Shown here piece by piece: positions 20,351 through 37,699 of a stretch of 64,000 bases of DNA; the first letter of the stretch is position 1; each line of letters starts with the position of its first letter. The stretch comes from Asterias amurensis (Eukaryota > Echinodermata > Asteroidea > Forcipulatida > Asteriidae). Below the pieces are notes generated by a model. It worked only from the letters and a program-made list of their open reading frames with translations. It did not search any database and was not told the DNA's origin. The stretch spans positions 1,984,001 through 2,048,000 of the forward strand of contig NC_092666.1 of the NCBI RefSeq assembly GCF_032118995.1, in the 5' to 3' direction. The position numbers and the translations under genes are program-made.

Positions 20351-21361
20351 ATGTACCTCATCATGAAAACCTTCATAGCTGTTGTCATGGTTATTTTCAT
20401 TGTGGAAAGTTGCAAATGTGACTGCACAAAAAGGTTCAGTGAAGACTTCAACGAGGCCCACAACCGTGCGTTGGTGAATCATGGGTTTACATGGAAGGCT
20501 GTATCATCTCCTGTGATCTGTGGGCGAGACTGCTCTATGGGTCCACACTGTGCATCATTCAACTACTACATATGTAGCCATGTTTGTCAGTTGAACAATG
20601 CTACTCATTCTCAAAGCCCTGATGACTTCATTGAGCAGCAAGGAGTTGCCTACTATGATGACAACTTGGAAACTCCTTCCCTTTCAGCACCAGACTCTGT
20701 ACGATTTGGAAGTTGTCTGAAGTTATACCAGGCTGGTAGCTGTCAGAGTGGCATTTACACCATCTACCCTGCTGGTCTGACTGATGGAGTGAAGGTCTAC
20801 TGTGATATGGAGACAGATGGAGGAGGCTGGATCGTGTTCCAGAGGAGACAAGATGGATCAGTTGACTTTTACCGTAATTGGGCAGAATATCAATCTGGGT
20901 TTGGTAACCTCTCTACTGAATTCTGGCTTGGTAATGACATCCTACGTAAACTTACTGAGTCGGGACAATGGCAATTAATGGTGAATATGGCTGATTGGGA
21001 CGGAAACACATCTTGGGCCAGTTATGATGATTTTGCTTTATCAGGTGATAAGTACTCTCTCAAGGTTGGCTCCTACGATGCAGACAGCCCAACAGGTGAT
21101 TCAATGGCAGTCCACAATGGCCAGTTTTTCAGTACCAAGGATCAGGACAATGATGGTTTAAAAGGTGGAGTCTGCACACAGAATCATAAAGGAGCATGGT
21201 GGTTTAATGCATGTATGGATTCTAATCTGAACGGTGAATACTACAATCAGGGTCAGGTGGAATACGTACAAGGTTTACAATGGGAAACCTGGAAAGGTAA
21301 CTACTACTCCTTAAAGACTTGCTCTATGAAAGTACGAGAAGTCATGTCAACTGAAGAGTGA
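20351..21361 (+). CDS. Secreted PAN + fibrinogen-related domain protein, single exon
   Basis: 336 residues from 20351, or 332 from the better leader start at 20363 (MKTFIAVVMVIFIV..). PAN-like module at about 23-104 with CGRDC, CASFNYYIC, CQLNNAT and AYYDD, closely matching the PAN module of the gene at 6756. A short linker follows, then a fibrinogen C-terminal domain at about 118-332: GSCLKLYQAG, YPAGLTDGVKVYC, DMETDGGGWIVFQRRQDGS, the Ca-site-like STKDQDNDG (264-268), C275/C288 pair around HKGAWWFNACMDSNLNGEYY, and the end CSMKVREV. No intron, unlike many animal FReD genes, suggesting retroposition or intron loss. AATAAA at 21498-21503 fits a poly(A) signal. Likely an extracellular lectin-like or immune protein (ficolin/FREP type); ligand not deducible. 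Confidence 0.93.
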   Translation: MYLIMKTFIAVVMVIFIVESCKCDCTKRFSEDFNEAHNRALVNHGFTWKAVSSPVICGRDCSMGPHCASFNYYICSHVCQLNNATHSQSPDDFIEQQGVAYYDDNLETPSLSAPDSVRFGSCLKLYQAGSCQSGIYTIYPAGLTDGVKVYCDMETDGGGWIVFQRRQDGSVDFYRNWAEYQSGFGNLSTEFWLGNDILRKLTESGQWQLMVNMADWDGNTSWASYDDFALSGDKYSLKVGSYDADSPTGDSMAVHNGQFFSTKDQDNDGLKGGVCTQNHKGAWWFNACMDSNLNGEYYNQGQVEYVQGLQWETWKGNYYSLKTCSMKVREVMSTEE

Positions 21362-21497
21362 GCAGTGAACACCAGTTTGAACAGTTGAACACCAGCGAAT
21401 CCGGAGAACTTGACTGTTACTGTTGGGGTTTTGCATAGAGCCAGCCCACAATTCAGATTTTATTGTGTAAAGGTGTTGTTTTAGGTCTGCTACGCAA

Positions 21498-21503
21498 AAT
21501 AAA
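21498..21503 (+). terminator. Poly(A) signal AATAAA of the fibrinogen-related gene
   Basis: AATAAA 137 bp after the stop codon, in a TA-rich context. Confidence 0.6.
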
Positions 21504-21754
21504 TAATTATTTAACATCGTAAAGTAGCCGTGGAGTTAAGTATGAACCGTTTAGAAGTAAAATTTGTGTACATACTAAGTGTAAACGTCGAATGATATGC
21601 CTATGGTTTTGTAGAAACAAGTAATAACTTGATGGAAAACTGATGGAGAGTTGCAAAGATTACGACAAAGCTCCTCTAAAGAAAAAAGCTTGGTCAAAAC
21701 ATCCTTTTTATCTGACAACTAACACCTGTTATCTTCATGTAATTCCTTTTTCAG

Positions 21755-21944
21755 ATAGTAAATGAATTGGATGATGCACAAGCCAGTGGGACTGTTGCAT
21801 GCCCCGGGCAGATTAATTGCTCATATATTACGTTTGATGGCCCAAGAAGTTTAATTTTAACACACCCACGGGTAAAAGGATAGTTAGCGAAAAGACCTTT
21901 AAAGGAGCTTTGCGTAATGATGGTTACAAGGACAGTGTTTCAAA
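21755..21944 (+). pseudogene. Exon-like fragment, frame broken
   Basis: A pyrimidine-rich tract ending CTTTTTCAG precedes 190 bp that end at CAAA|GTAAGT, a strong donor. Read in phase 0 the first two thirds give a plausible protein (VNELDDAQASGTVACPGQ, then CSYITFDGPRSL). A +1/-1 shift is then needed to read KRIVSEKTFKGALRNDGYKD. I do not recognise the family. No partner exon was found within several kb, so it is most likely a stranded or decayed exon, or an exon of a gene whose rest is elsewhere. Confidence 0.35.
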
Positions 21945-21949
21945 GTAAG

Positions 21950-23030
21950 TTTTATTAGATTCAGTAAGTAAGTAAAACTAATGGGGTCAGAAGGGGTAGT
22001 ATGAAGGTGATCAAAGTTCAGATAGTTAGCTAATGATCATGGTTTTTATGTGAACATTTTTGTTAATTGTTTTAAATTTGTTCTTATTTTAAAGAACTGT
22101 CTTATCATTAAAGTGCTAACTTATCAATTGGGTTAGTTTTTATCTTTTCCCTCCTACTGTCTGCCATTCATAAAATCGACTGTGGTTTTTAATGATAGAC
22201 ACTTGCAATAATTTATGTCAGCCTTTAAATTATGATGATATAGGTGTTTGCAGATAGACAGTACACAGACAACCCTCCTGCTATCTGACCATTTAATAAC
22301 ATACAATGTGGTTTAATGATTCAATAACTATTTTAGCCTGTAATATAGTATAGTGTAGTGAAGGCATGTAATGTACACTGTACTTCACAAAGTCAGTTCT
22401 GTGTACGAAAATCTATGCCGTTCAATGTTTCCTAAATGGTTTGTCAATTTGCCGGAAAATGGTTTAAAGAGTAGGATGGTTTTTAAATAACTACAGAACC
22501 GCTCATCTGATAAATGAAACCAATTGTATGACCTCGCAGGGGTCAAGCTCATTAATATCCATGTTGTCAATAGTAACAGACCTTTTACTGATGACGTGAT
22601 AAAACCTTTCTAGAAAGACAGCAATTGCAGATTTCCCTTAAACAAGAGACAGAATAAATGTTAAAAATTATAAGTGATATTAATTTTGTCACTTATTTTA
22701 TAAGTAATAAAGTTGAAGCTAACCACACTTAATTCGCAGATGAGAAGTGAAGGACGCTGCAACGTGTGTTCAAGCAGTAGGAGTGCATGGGGCACCTTTG
22801 TCGGTCAGCCACATCAATCCATAATAAAATATAACCACAAATATTGTTTGATTTATTCGGAGAGAGGAAAACCAGAAGGCCCGCGTCAAAGTAAAGACCT
22901 CATCAATTTCCCTTAACGGCAATGGACATGTCACAGGTTTTTACCTCATATAAATCATTAAGAGCCTACGACGTGGTTCGATTAAGAATATCGGAATGTT
23001 TGCTAAGAAAGAAAACACAACGGACAGCAG
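21950..23030. other. Gene-free stretch
   Basis: AT-rich, short open frames only, no inverted-repeat element recognised. Confidence 0.45.
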
Positions 23031-23034
23031 TTTA

Positions 23035-24180
23035 GTTAGATTCTCTTCTCTATATTTTAGTTATTATTATTATGAAAATTATCTCAATATCTCAATATCA
23101 AGGATTCAACAAATACAATACAATACACTCAGTTATAAAAACAATCAATAAGGCAATGGTTCAAAATCATATTAACTCCTTAATATGTATTATCAACGGT
23201 TTACAAAATGTGCGAAATGATATTTGAACGGCAATTCACCAAGGTGAAACAACAATAAAGAAATACTCAACAATATATGAGTCTGAGAAAATATTAACAA
23301 ATCGCAGTTTAAAAAAAAAGACGAAGGAAACAACAATAATAAATACTGAAGCAGTTAATGGCAACGAAAAATACACAATAATATATAATAGATCTTAGCT
23401 GGTGTCGCGCTTCAACTGGACTTGGCAGAGACTCTGTCTTGAAAGGTCGGCATCAGATTGGCTCCGAAGTCCAAGAAGTGACTCTGACGAATTCCAGGAA
23501 GACGACGAAGGGGGGTTGAGAGCGGGACTGGCGAAAAGTTGAACCGGGTCAACTCCTAAAGCGAGGCCTGTGGGCTAGTCTGTATCAACAAAGCACGTGG
23601 TAAAGATGCAAAAAGGGGGTTTAGGAACGTACTTAGGGAAGTAACAAATGTTCCAAACAAAATTTACGCAAAGTGTAACTATCTATAAACACTTTCAAGT
23701 GGAAGGCGCTATAAGTGAAATCACGGTATATAAAGAAACAGGTGTTTCGATAAACCAAATAGGTTCTATCAAACAGTAAGAATAGCACTGAGTGTAAAAC
23801 CAAGCTGCTAACTAGCAATAAATGCAATAGACAACTAAATCATATCGGCAATAGAAAGTAAGAGGAATATACGATTAAATAGACGAAACTCCTAAAGCTT
23901 TTCCGTGCACATGATAAACAACAAAAGGATTATACAATAAAATACTCAAGGAATCATTTACATCTTAGTAGCATTGTTCGAACAACCAACATAATTGGCT
24001 AGACTCATATTGAACCGAACCATCCATCTTGAGTCTTACTCCAACCACCTTGTCGAATGTATCTTTCAAAAGTCAAATGCACAAGTGACAAATCTTATAC
24101 AATAGAAAGAAATAATCAAAGCTTACCTGTATCAACAGAGCACGTGGTAAAGATGCAAGAAGGGGGTTTATTAACTAAAG
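23035..24180. other. Unassigned repeat-like stretch with a 43-bp direct repeat
   Basis: TGTATCAACA.AGCACGTGGTAAAGATGCA and the following GGGGGTTTA occur at 23581-23623 and again at 24128-24170, about 547 bp apart. The block 23395-23580 is richer in G+C than its surroundings. No coding domain and no other terminal feature of a known element class was seen. Confidence 0.4.
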
Positions 24181-24242
24181 TAAGAATTCTTCGTCGGACT
24201 ATTAAAAATATGTTATAACATGCAATTTATAACAGGGTCCGA

Positions 24243-24622
24243 CAGACACTATTGATAATTACTCAAAATAATTATTAATAAAACCTTACTTGGTAACAAG
24301 TAATGGGGAGAAGTTGGTAATATAAAACATTGTGAGAAACGGTCCCCTCTGAAATAATGTAATTTTTGAGAAAGAAGTAATTTTCCACGAATTTGATTTC
24401 GAGACCTCTCACATTTAGAATTTGAGGTCTCGAAATCAAGCATCTGAAAGCACACAACTTCGTGTGACAAGGGTATTTGTTTTTCATTATTATCTCGCAA
24501 CTCCAACGACCGATTGAGCTCAAAATTTCACAGATTTGTTGTTTTATGCAAATGTTGAGATATACCAACTGTGAAGGCTAGTCTTGACAATTACCAATAG
24601 TGTCCAGTGTGCACTGTCTTTG
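24243..24622 (+). mobile_element. TTAA-type MITE (family A)
   Basis: Runs from GACACTATTGATAATTACTC to ACCAATAGTGTCCAGTG. Contains the central palindrome TTGATTTCGAGACCTC..GAGGTCTCGAAATCAA. Confidence 0.85.
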
Positions 24623-24734
24623 GTGCTGTTATTCCTATCAATTGAACCGCTGTTTCCTCTGTTTCCCTCTCTTTCCAGCTGGCAATTTAAGAACAGCAAA
24701 AGCCAGTATATTATGTACTATTTCCTAACAAAAA

Positions 24735-25105
24735 ATACAATGTCCACAGATTTACTTTAAACTTACACAGTTTGAAGAGTATGATAGTCGAAAGCTTCCC
24801 TTGAAACTTTACTTACTGAGGTGCTGTAGTTTTTGTGAAATGAGTAAAAGTAATAATTTTCGTCTCAGTTTAGCATGTAAAAACGTATCAACCAGTTATG
24901 CTATGGTTTTGGTATAATATCATAACTGGTTAAGGGGATTTTACATGCTAAAATTGTGACTTGTTTTACTCATTTCTCAAAAACAACACAACCTTAGTTA
25001 GTATTATTCGAAGGGAAGCTTTCCACTATTATTATCTTCAAACCCTGTGTAAGTTTAATGTAAATCTGAGGACATTTTGAAAAAGTACCCTAATCCTTTA
25101 AACCA
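24735..25105. mobile_element. Palindromic MITE with arms of about 170 bp
   Basis: Left arm ATGTCCACAGATTTACTTT..CTTACACAGTTTGA is inverted at the right end (TCAAACCCTGTGTAAG..ATGTAAATCTGAGGACAT); the centre folds at AACCAGTTATGCTAT / ATATCATAACTGGTT. Partial relative at 1655-1912. Confidence 0.8.
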
Positions 25106-25297
25106 GGGCCACATTGGTGAGAGGCAAGTGCTTACTGCAATAGCCACCCATTTATAAAAGATGAAGCAAAAAACTATAGACATGTTGCACTTACTTATTG
25201 GAACTCATCCTACACACTGTTCGATTAAATAAAACTCCTTTACAAGAATATTCAACTAAAAAATGGTGTCTGGGACCTCGGTTCAAAGATTGGTCTA

Positions 25298-25441
25298 GTC
25301 CATAGAGTTATATATAAGAACTAGAGGGCGCACTGACCTATATACGCACCCCGGCATGCGCGCAGGCGGCCATTTTCTAAGTTGACAAAACATGCAAAAC
25401 TGGCATCTCACCATTATATATAAGTTCTTATAACTCTATGC
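25298..25441. mobile_element. Small TIR element
   Basis: CATAGAGTTATATATAAGAAC at the left is inverted as TATATAAGTTCTTATAACTCTATG at the right, enclosing about 100 bp with GAGGGCGCACTG and GGCGGCCATTTT. Non-coding. Confidence 0.7.
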
Positions 25442-27104
25442 ATCTCACAGCGTGTGTTTGTGCGGCCATTTTGTCATGTGACGCGCTCTAAACCAATGAG
25501 CAGGCAGAATACTTGTAAGGGGTGTTATAAGAATTATTATGAACAAGATAAACAAGTGTCAGTGGTCCACTTGCTACTTCTTTTAGCCAGAAGACGAAGC
25601 CTCATTTATAAAATCCCACCTAAAGAAAGAAAATAGACAAAAAGCATTGGACAATGTAGCCTTATATATGACTCTTTCTCTGTACACAGGAACAGTAGTA
25701 CAAAACGAATGTGTAAGGCCGCCAGGGCTATGGACAATGCCTTTATCAACTTGTTTGTCGAATACAATTCGATACGCATCACTGCTTAATCTTAGAAACA
25801 TGCACCGGTGCGTACAGTGCAAAACCGCACTGAATAATGGTAAAACCGTCAATAGCTTTAACGTTAGTGCTGAAAACAACTCCAGTTTCTTCCAAGGGAG
25901 GTAGATTTTCTGCGATTGCTAAAACATTTAGAGGTATGTTGGAATGTTAACTATGTCAGGACTCTGTCACACAACGTACAACTGGTACATTGGAAGTTGC
26001 AGTTACTCTTCTTAAAACCCTAGTCACACTAGAGGCAGAGAGCCAGAATGCCATCGGAATGAACATTTTAATTGTATATTCCTAGATTTTCTGAGTGCAT
26101 TCTGAAACTTCTGACTGCATTCTGAGTGCATTCCAAAAAGTCGGGCCCAATCTTGTGCCCGGCCAAAAGGTTCTGCTCATGCACAAAACTTTCGAGGTGG
26201 GGAAATATCGAAAGGCATTCTATTGCTACGCTCACACTAGGGAGAATATGCTAGCGAATGTGCTTACGAACGGAAATATTTAACAATCGCTCAAACTTCG
26301 CAACATTCGCCACAAATTCACCTCGTTCACAAGTCATTCTCCACCTCCTTACGAAGATCGGTCACTTTATGCTGCTCTCACACGGCGAATAATGTTAGCG
26401 AATATGCTATCGGAAGGACATATTTGCGGTCCTATTACTTGCCGTCAACTCGCCGTCAACTCATTTTCGTGCCGTCAACTCATTAAATTTACATGAAAAA
26501 TTTATAATTGGGGCACGGAAGTGTTAAAGGGACACACCGGCTCACCGTTTACGCAATTTAGGGCTGTAGAATCATCCATAATGTTTTTATAGATGGTTGC
26601 TGTAAAATCATCAAAATGTCACGTAGTTAGCGAAAAATGACTAAAAAACCCAAAAGCGGCAAAAGGCCAGCGTGTACGTGTTTCCAGCCGTTGCAACTGT
26701 CAAATCTTCGTGACATTGTCGCACAATGTTGTAAGTAGACTGGTGCTTTGTTTATAGCAACGTTTTACTACGACGCAGCGTAAGGATCCAGTCTATCCAT
26801 AAATTGAAAACAACCAACATATACGGATCAGGCAAATCCTTCGACGGTGGAGGTAGTCGTGCTTCGACGTACATCCAAAGATCGTCACGAAGAACACAAA
26901 AAACTAACCCAGAAAATGATGGGACAGTGACAAGTAAATAAAGCATTCCTGGCACAAACTAGGCATACTACTGCAGTGCATAGGCATGATGCAGTTTGGA
27001 ATGCTTAGCACAAAATAGTATTGCATAGCAGAAACCAGCCAAATTTTAAAATTTGAAATGATGTGAACTTGTGGCTAGTGCCCAACTAAATTTTTGAATA
27101 GAAA

Positions 27105-27672
27105 GAAATGTTGTAACTTGACCCAGGATTGAACCGTACCTTTTGTAAATATAGCGTAACTTGAGAAGGAACGTAAGCAAAAACTTGGAATGTAGGCGTA
27201 TCTTGGAACGTCATATCTTGGAAGGTAAGCGTAGCTGGATATCTTGGAACGTAAACGTAGCTGCGTATGGAACGTAAGCGTAACTTGACTCAGGATTGAA
27301 AGCGTACCTTTTGTTATAGCGTAACTTGACGAAACGTAAGAGTATCTTGTAATGTAAGCATAGCTGAGAAGCTGTGTAGCTTCGTAACTTTATGTTTTGG
27401 AACGTAAGCATATCTTGGAACGTAAGCGTAGCTAGGTATCTTGGAACGTAAACGTAGCTGCGTATGGAAGGTATGCGTAACTTGACTCAGGATTGAAAGC
27501 ATACGTTTTGTAATTACAGCATAACTTGAGAAGGAACGTAAGCAAAAACTTGGAATGTAAGCGTAGCTTGATATCTTGCAACGTAAACATAGCTGCATAT
27601 GGATCGTAAGCGTAGCTTGACTCGGCTTGAAAACGTACCTTTTTATATTATAGCGTAACTTGAAGGAACGCA
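27105..27672. repeat. Degenerate tandem array of GGAACGTAAGCGTAGCTT-type units
   Basis: Short motif GGAACGTAAGCGTA recurs throughout; a longer register (TTGACTCAGGATTGAAAGC..ACCTTTTGT) recurs near 27119, 27283, 27481 and 27609. Open minus-strand frames rich in SYAYVP are products of the repeat. Confidence 0.8.
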
Positions 27673-28032
27673 AGCGTAGCTGAGTAGCTGCGTAGCTTGG
27701 AACGTAACCAAATAATACCTCAACAATCTCAAAAATAACACTTCATTCACAGAATTAAAAAATATTTTTTGACAAAATTATGCTTTGAGAGAATTTTGTT
27801 GAACCTTTTTTTTCAACCTTTTGTACAAAATTATTATTCAACTGTTCTTTTGAATAGCGTAGCTGAGTAGCTGCGTAGCTTGGAACGTAACCAAATAATA
27901 CCTCAACAATCTCAAAAATAACACTTCATTCACAGAATTAAAAAATATTTTTTGACAAAATTATGCTTTGAGAGATTTTGTTGAACCTTTTTTTCAACCT
28001 TTTGTACAAAATTATTATTCAACTGTTCTTTT
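27673..28032. repeat. 183-bp tandem duplication
   Basis: AGCGTAGCTGAGTAGCTGCG through CAACTGTTCTTTT occurs at 27673-27855 and again at 27856-28032, almost without differences, so the duplication is young. Confidence 0.9.
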
Positions 28033-28311
28033 TTCGATCGGGGCTCCGGTTTTTTTAATCCCTTTTTTCTTCTTCATAAAACATTTTTAAATCTACTCAC
28101 ACAATAACACTGTCAATATAACAAAATGCGGCATTTTTACGTTTGGACATCATCAATCTTTTTTTATTTTTACCTGAAAACTCCTAGCAAAATAAAATTA
28201 GGAGCCATGAAACAAAACAGAGCATAATATTGGAACGTTGCGATCATAAGAAATAACGGATTCGACACGAGGTGTACCGACTGACAAACCCACGATGACA
28301 AACATGTACTC

Positions 28312-28332
28312 CCCACCCCCCCCCCCCCCCCA
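28312..28332. repeat. Poly-C tract
   Basis: C-rich run of about 20 bases interrupted once, within the TTAA element. Confidence 0.85.
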
Positions 28333-29189
28333 AGCTCACAGCGAGACCCGCAAGCTTGGAGTTCATAGCGCCTGGGATTACACCTCCAGCCCCCCACGAG
28401 ACACGGCATGCGCGGTATGGTATAATATAATGTCCCGAGGCTTACGTTCTGATTGCTCCACGCCGTGGTCTATACAACAAGCTTCCGTTACACGGACTCT
28501 TTGAATGCGAATCTTACGTTAGATTTTTCACCATTATTTACATTTTGTAGCGATAACTTGAATACATGATCTTTTTCGTCAATAACTCGTTAATAATTTT
28601 GTAAAAAAAAAGATTTAAATTTGGTTTGGTAAGTTACTTTTTGACGGCTGGAAGTAAAACTAGCCCGGAAGGTCACGTGATTGTTTGTACCACTTTTTGG
28701 TTAGAACAATCACGCCATCTAAGTTTTTGTTTTAAAATGCTCAAAAACGGCCAAATTTTGTGATTTTTTTTTATGGACTGTTCTTCTTCATTCCTGGAAG
28801 ACTGCTGAATTCATTTCTTAGTCTATTTTGTAGCCCAAATAGCCCAATTCGGCCGGTGTGTCCCTTTAAGTCTGGGCTAAACTACATATTTCAAGTAGTA
28901 GGACCCCATATTTGACAATCGCTCAAACTTCGCAGCATTCGCCGTGTCTTCGTAAGCGTTGGTTACAAATTCGGAACGTTCACAAATATTTACCCACCTC
29001 CCCTAACGAAGATCACTCAATATTTATACACCGGTTTGTTAATTTCTGTGAATGTTGCGAGGATGGTCATTCGGCGTGCCTTTCGTAATAATAAACATTT
29101 TCGTAAGCATTGGTAACGTTGGTAAAGCGTGCGTAAACGTTTACAACGTTCGTAAAGGCATTTGCAAGCGTTGGTAAGCATTCGTAATA

Positions 29190-29425
29190 TACAAAAAAAT
29201 AGTTAATGGCCTGACGTTTCGACCCTAGCAGAGTCTTTCTCGAAGGCTAAATGTCCCCCTATTCATTGTCTGCCCCTTGCTTTTTTCTGTATGCTTTCTA
29301 ACCCCATTCATGTATTTCCACTTCACTGCTTGTGTTTCACTTAGTTACCTGTTCATGTTTGTTGTGTTGTCATTTAGCCTTCGAGAAAGACTCTGCCATT
29401 AACTATTTTTTGCATTTATACTCTC
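29190..29425. mobile_element. Repeat with inverted ends and a GAAACGTC hairpin motif
   Basis: AATAGTTAATGGC..GCAGAGTCTTTCTCGAAGGCTAAATG at the left is inverted at the right (CATTTAGCCTTCGAGAAAGACTCTGC..ATTAACTATTTT). A related repeat lies at 37700-38160 and a third motif copy at 53761-53795. Confidence 0.65.
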
Positions 29426-30190
29426 GGTCCATTTGGTTGGTAAGTTGTTTGCAACAGCCAATTTTATTTTCTCATTCGTAATATATTGGTAAGGAGGGGG
29501 CCGACCGAAGACGATCGAGGGGTGAGACCGAGATGAAAATAATCCAACCGCCATTTTGGACGAAATCTACGCGCAGTTCAAATATTCTTGTTCGCAAGAA
29601 CATTCGCAACTCTGTGAGAGGGGCAATACGAAGCGCTTCCGTACATTCAGCGAATATTTTGAAGGCGGTAATTCGCCATAGATTTGCGTAAGCATTTGGT
29701 AAGCCATTGGTACTGTTGGTAAAGCGTACGTATTATGAGTAAGATATTGGTAAGGAGAGGTTTAAGGACGACAGAGAACATATTCACTATCAAATCGCAA
29801 CTTTTGGGCGAATTTCAAACATTCATATTCGCAAGATATTCGCCCAACTGTGAGAGTAGCATTAAGTGCACTCTAACTTCACTCTGACTGCATGCATTTT
29901 ACTTATTCTAATGGCATTCCAACATTATTCGAAACAATCTGATCGCAATCCAGGAAGAATCGAAAAGGCAACATCGTCCAAGGGGTACATACTCGGCGAT
30001 GGTTGATGAACATGCTAGATTCGGCAGCATTTTATACTATCGGGGACCGTTCCCAGTCATCATTCATCACCGTTATCATTCTTAATACTCGCCCAGCTTT
30101 CTGTTTGAATTCTTGGATAATCATTGCTACCTCACGGACAATCCAACCATAATTCAGTGGCCATTCCGGGAGTGTTGTGACTGCATTTAA

Positions 30191-30598
30191 AGGCAGTGGA
30201 CACTATTGGTAATTGGACACTATTGGTAATTACTCAAAATAACTATTATCATCAAAACTTTCTCTTGATTACGAGTAATGGGGAGAGCTTGATACAACAT
30301 ATTGTGAGAAACGGCTCCCTCTGAAGTAACGTAGTTTTCGAGAAAGAAGTAATTTTCCACGAATTTGATTTCGAGACCAGTAGATTTAGATTTTGAGGTA
30401 TCGAAATCAAGCATATGAAAGCACACAACTTCGTGTGACCATGGTGCGACAAAGGTGTTTTTTCTTTCATTAAAATATCTCGCAACTTCGACGACCGATT
30501 GAGCTCAAATTTTCACAGGTTTGTTACTTCATGCATAATGTTGAGATACACCAAGTGAGAAGACTAGTCTTTGTAAATTACCAATAGTGTACAGTGTC
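30191..30598 (+). mobile_element. TTAA-type MITE (family A)
   Basis: TTAA on both sides. The left end has a doubled terminus: TGGACACTATTGGTAAT occurs twice in tandem. Central palindrome present, one arm with a few substitutions. Confidence 0.9.
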
Positions 30599-31083
30599 TT
30601 TAAGGATGAACTCGTACAGCATTCTTACAAAACTTGGTCAATTTGAAGTTCCCTCCCGAGGTGACACGAATTTTGAAAATTCTTCATTTTGGCTGGTTCT
30701 TCTTCATTCCTGCTGAATCCAAACAAGTGTGACGGATGTTTAAAAGATGCGTTCGATTAGCTTCCTTGTACGGTTATAATAAAAAATAAAAAACTCGTCC
30801 AAGACGCTATCGTGTTTGTTTTTTGTTTTGTTTTGCCATAAAACGAGGCTAATCGAATAATGCGGCGTGTTTGCTTGAATTGGCACTTTTAGAAAATTTA
30901 AGTAAAAGGTTGTTGCGTATAGCGGCGTCTTTGTACACAGAGTAGACAGCTCCGTCGTCTGCTGAGTTGGAGTCTACTTGTCCGCGACGAAACAATTAAC
31001 TTTTTGTACTCCGTTTTGAACATCATAAAATTAATTCATAAGTGACCTTTTTTCTTTTCTTTTTTGTCTTTTTAAGTAGCATA

Positions 31084-37623
<6,540 letters not shown>

Positions 37624-37699
37624 AAGGAGTAAGATCCGGGGAAGTAGGCCTACGTTTAATGAAACTGCAAAACCAAAATGTTAAACAACAACTCCCTCA

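Larger units (their letters stand above)
26528..28865. mobile_element. TTAA-flanked TIR element, 2.34 kb
   Basis: TTAA at 26524-26527, then AGGGACACACCGGC; at the other end GCCGGTGTGTCCCT followed by TTAA at 28866-28869. Target TTAA with AGG..CCT ends fits Kolobok- or piggyBac-type elements. No transposase is visible. The interior is filled by minisatellite-like GGAACGTAAGCGTAGC repeats and a 183-bp duplication. Confidence 0.85.
26205..29870. mobile_element. Outer DNA-transposon complex, interrupted by the 26528-28865 element
   Basis: Inverted sequence at the flanks: GCTGCTCTCACACGGCGAATA near 26372 against TATTCGCCCAACTGTGAGAGTAGC near 29830. Within it, CAATCGCTCAAACTTCGCA..ATTCGCC occurs as a direct repeat on both sides of the inner element (26284 and 28916), and GTAAGC..TTGGTAA motifs abound at 29090-29760. 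Repeated insertions of one family are more likely than a single element; the limits are approximate. Confidence 0.55.

Noticed and set aside
23581-24170. Direct repeats as possible long terminal repeats
   Set aside because: Only 43 bp match, without TG..CA ends, primer site or any coding remnant between them.
27211-27673. Two overlapping minus-strand frames rich in SYAYVP and LRLR words
   Set aside because: Products of the GGAACGTAAGCGTAGC tandem array; repetitiveness explains the openness.
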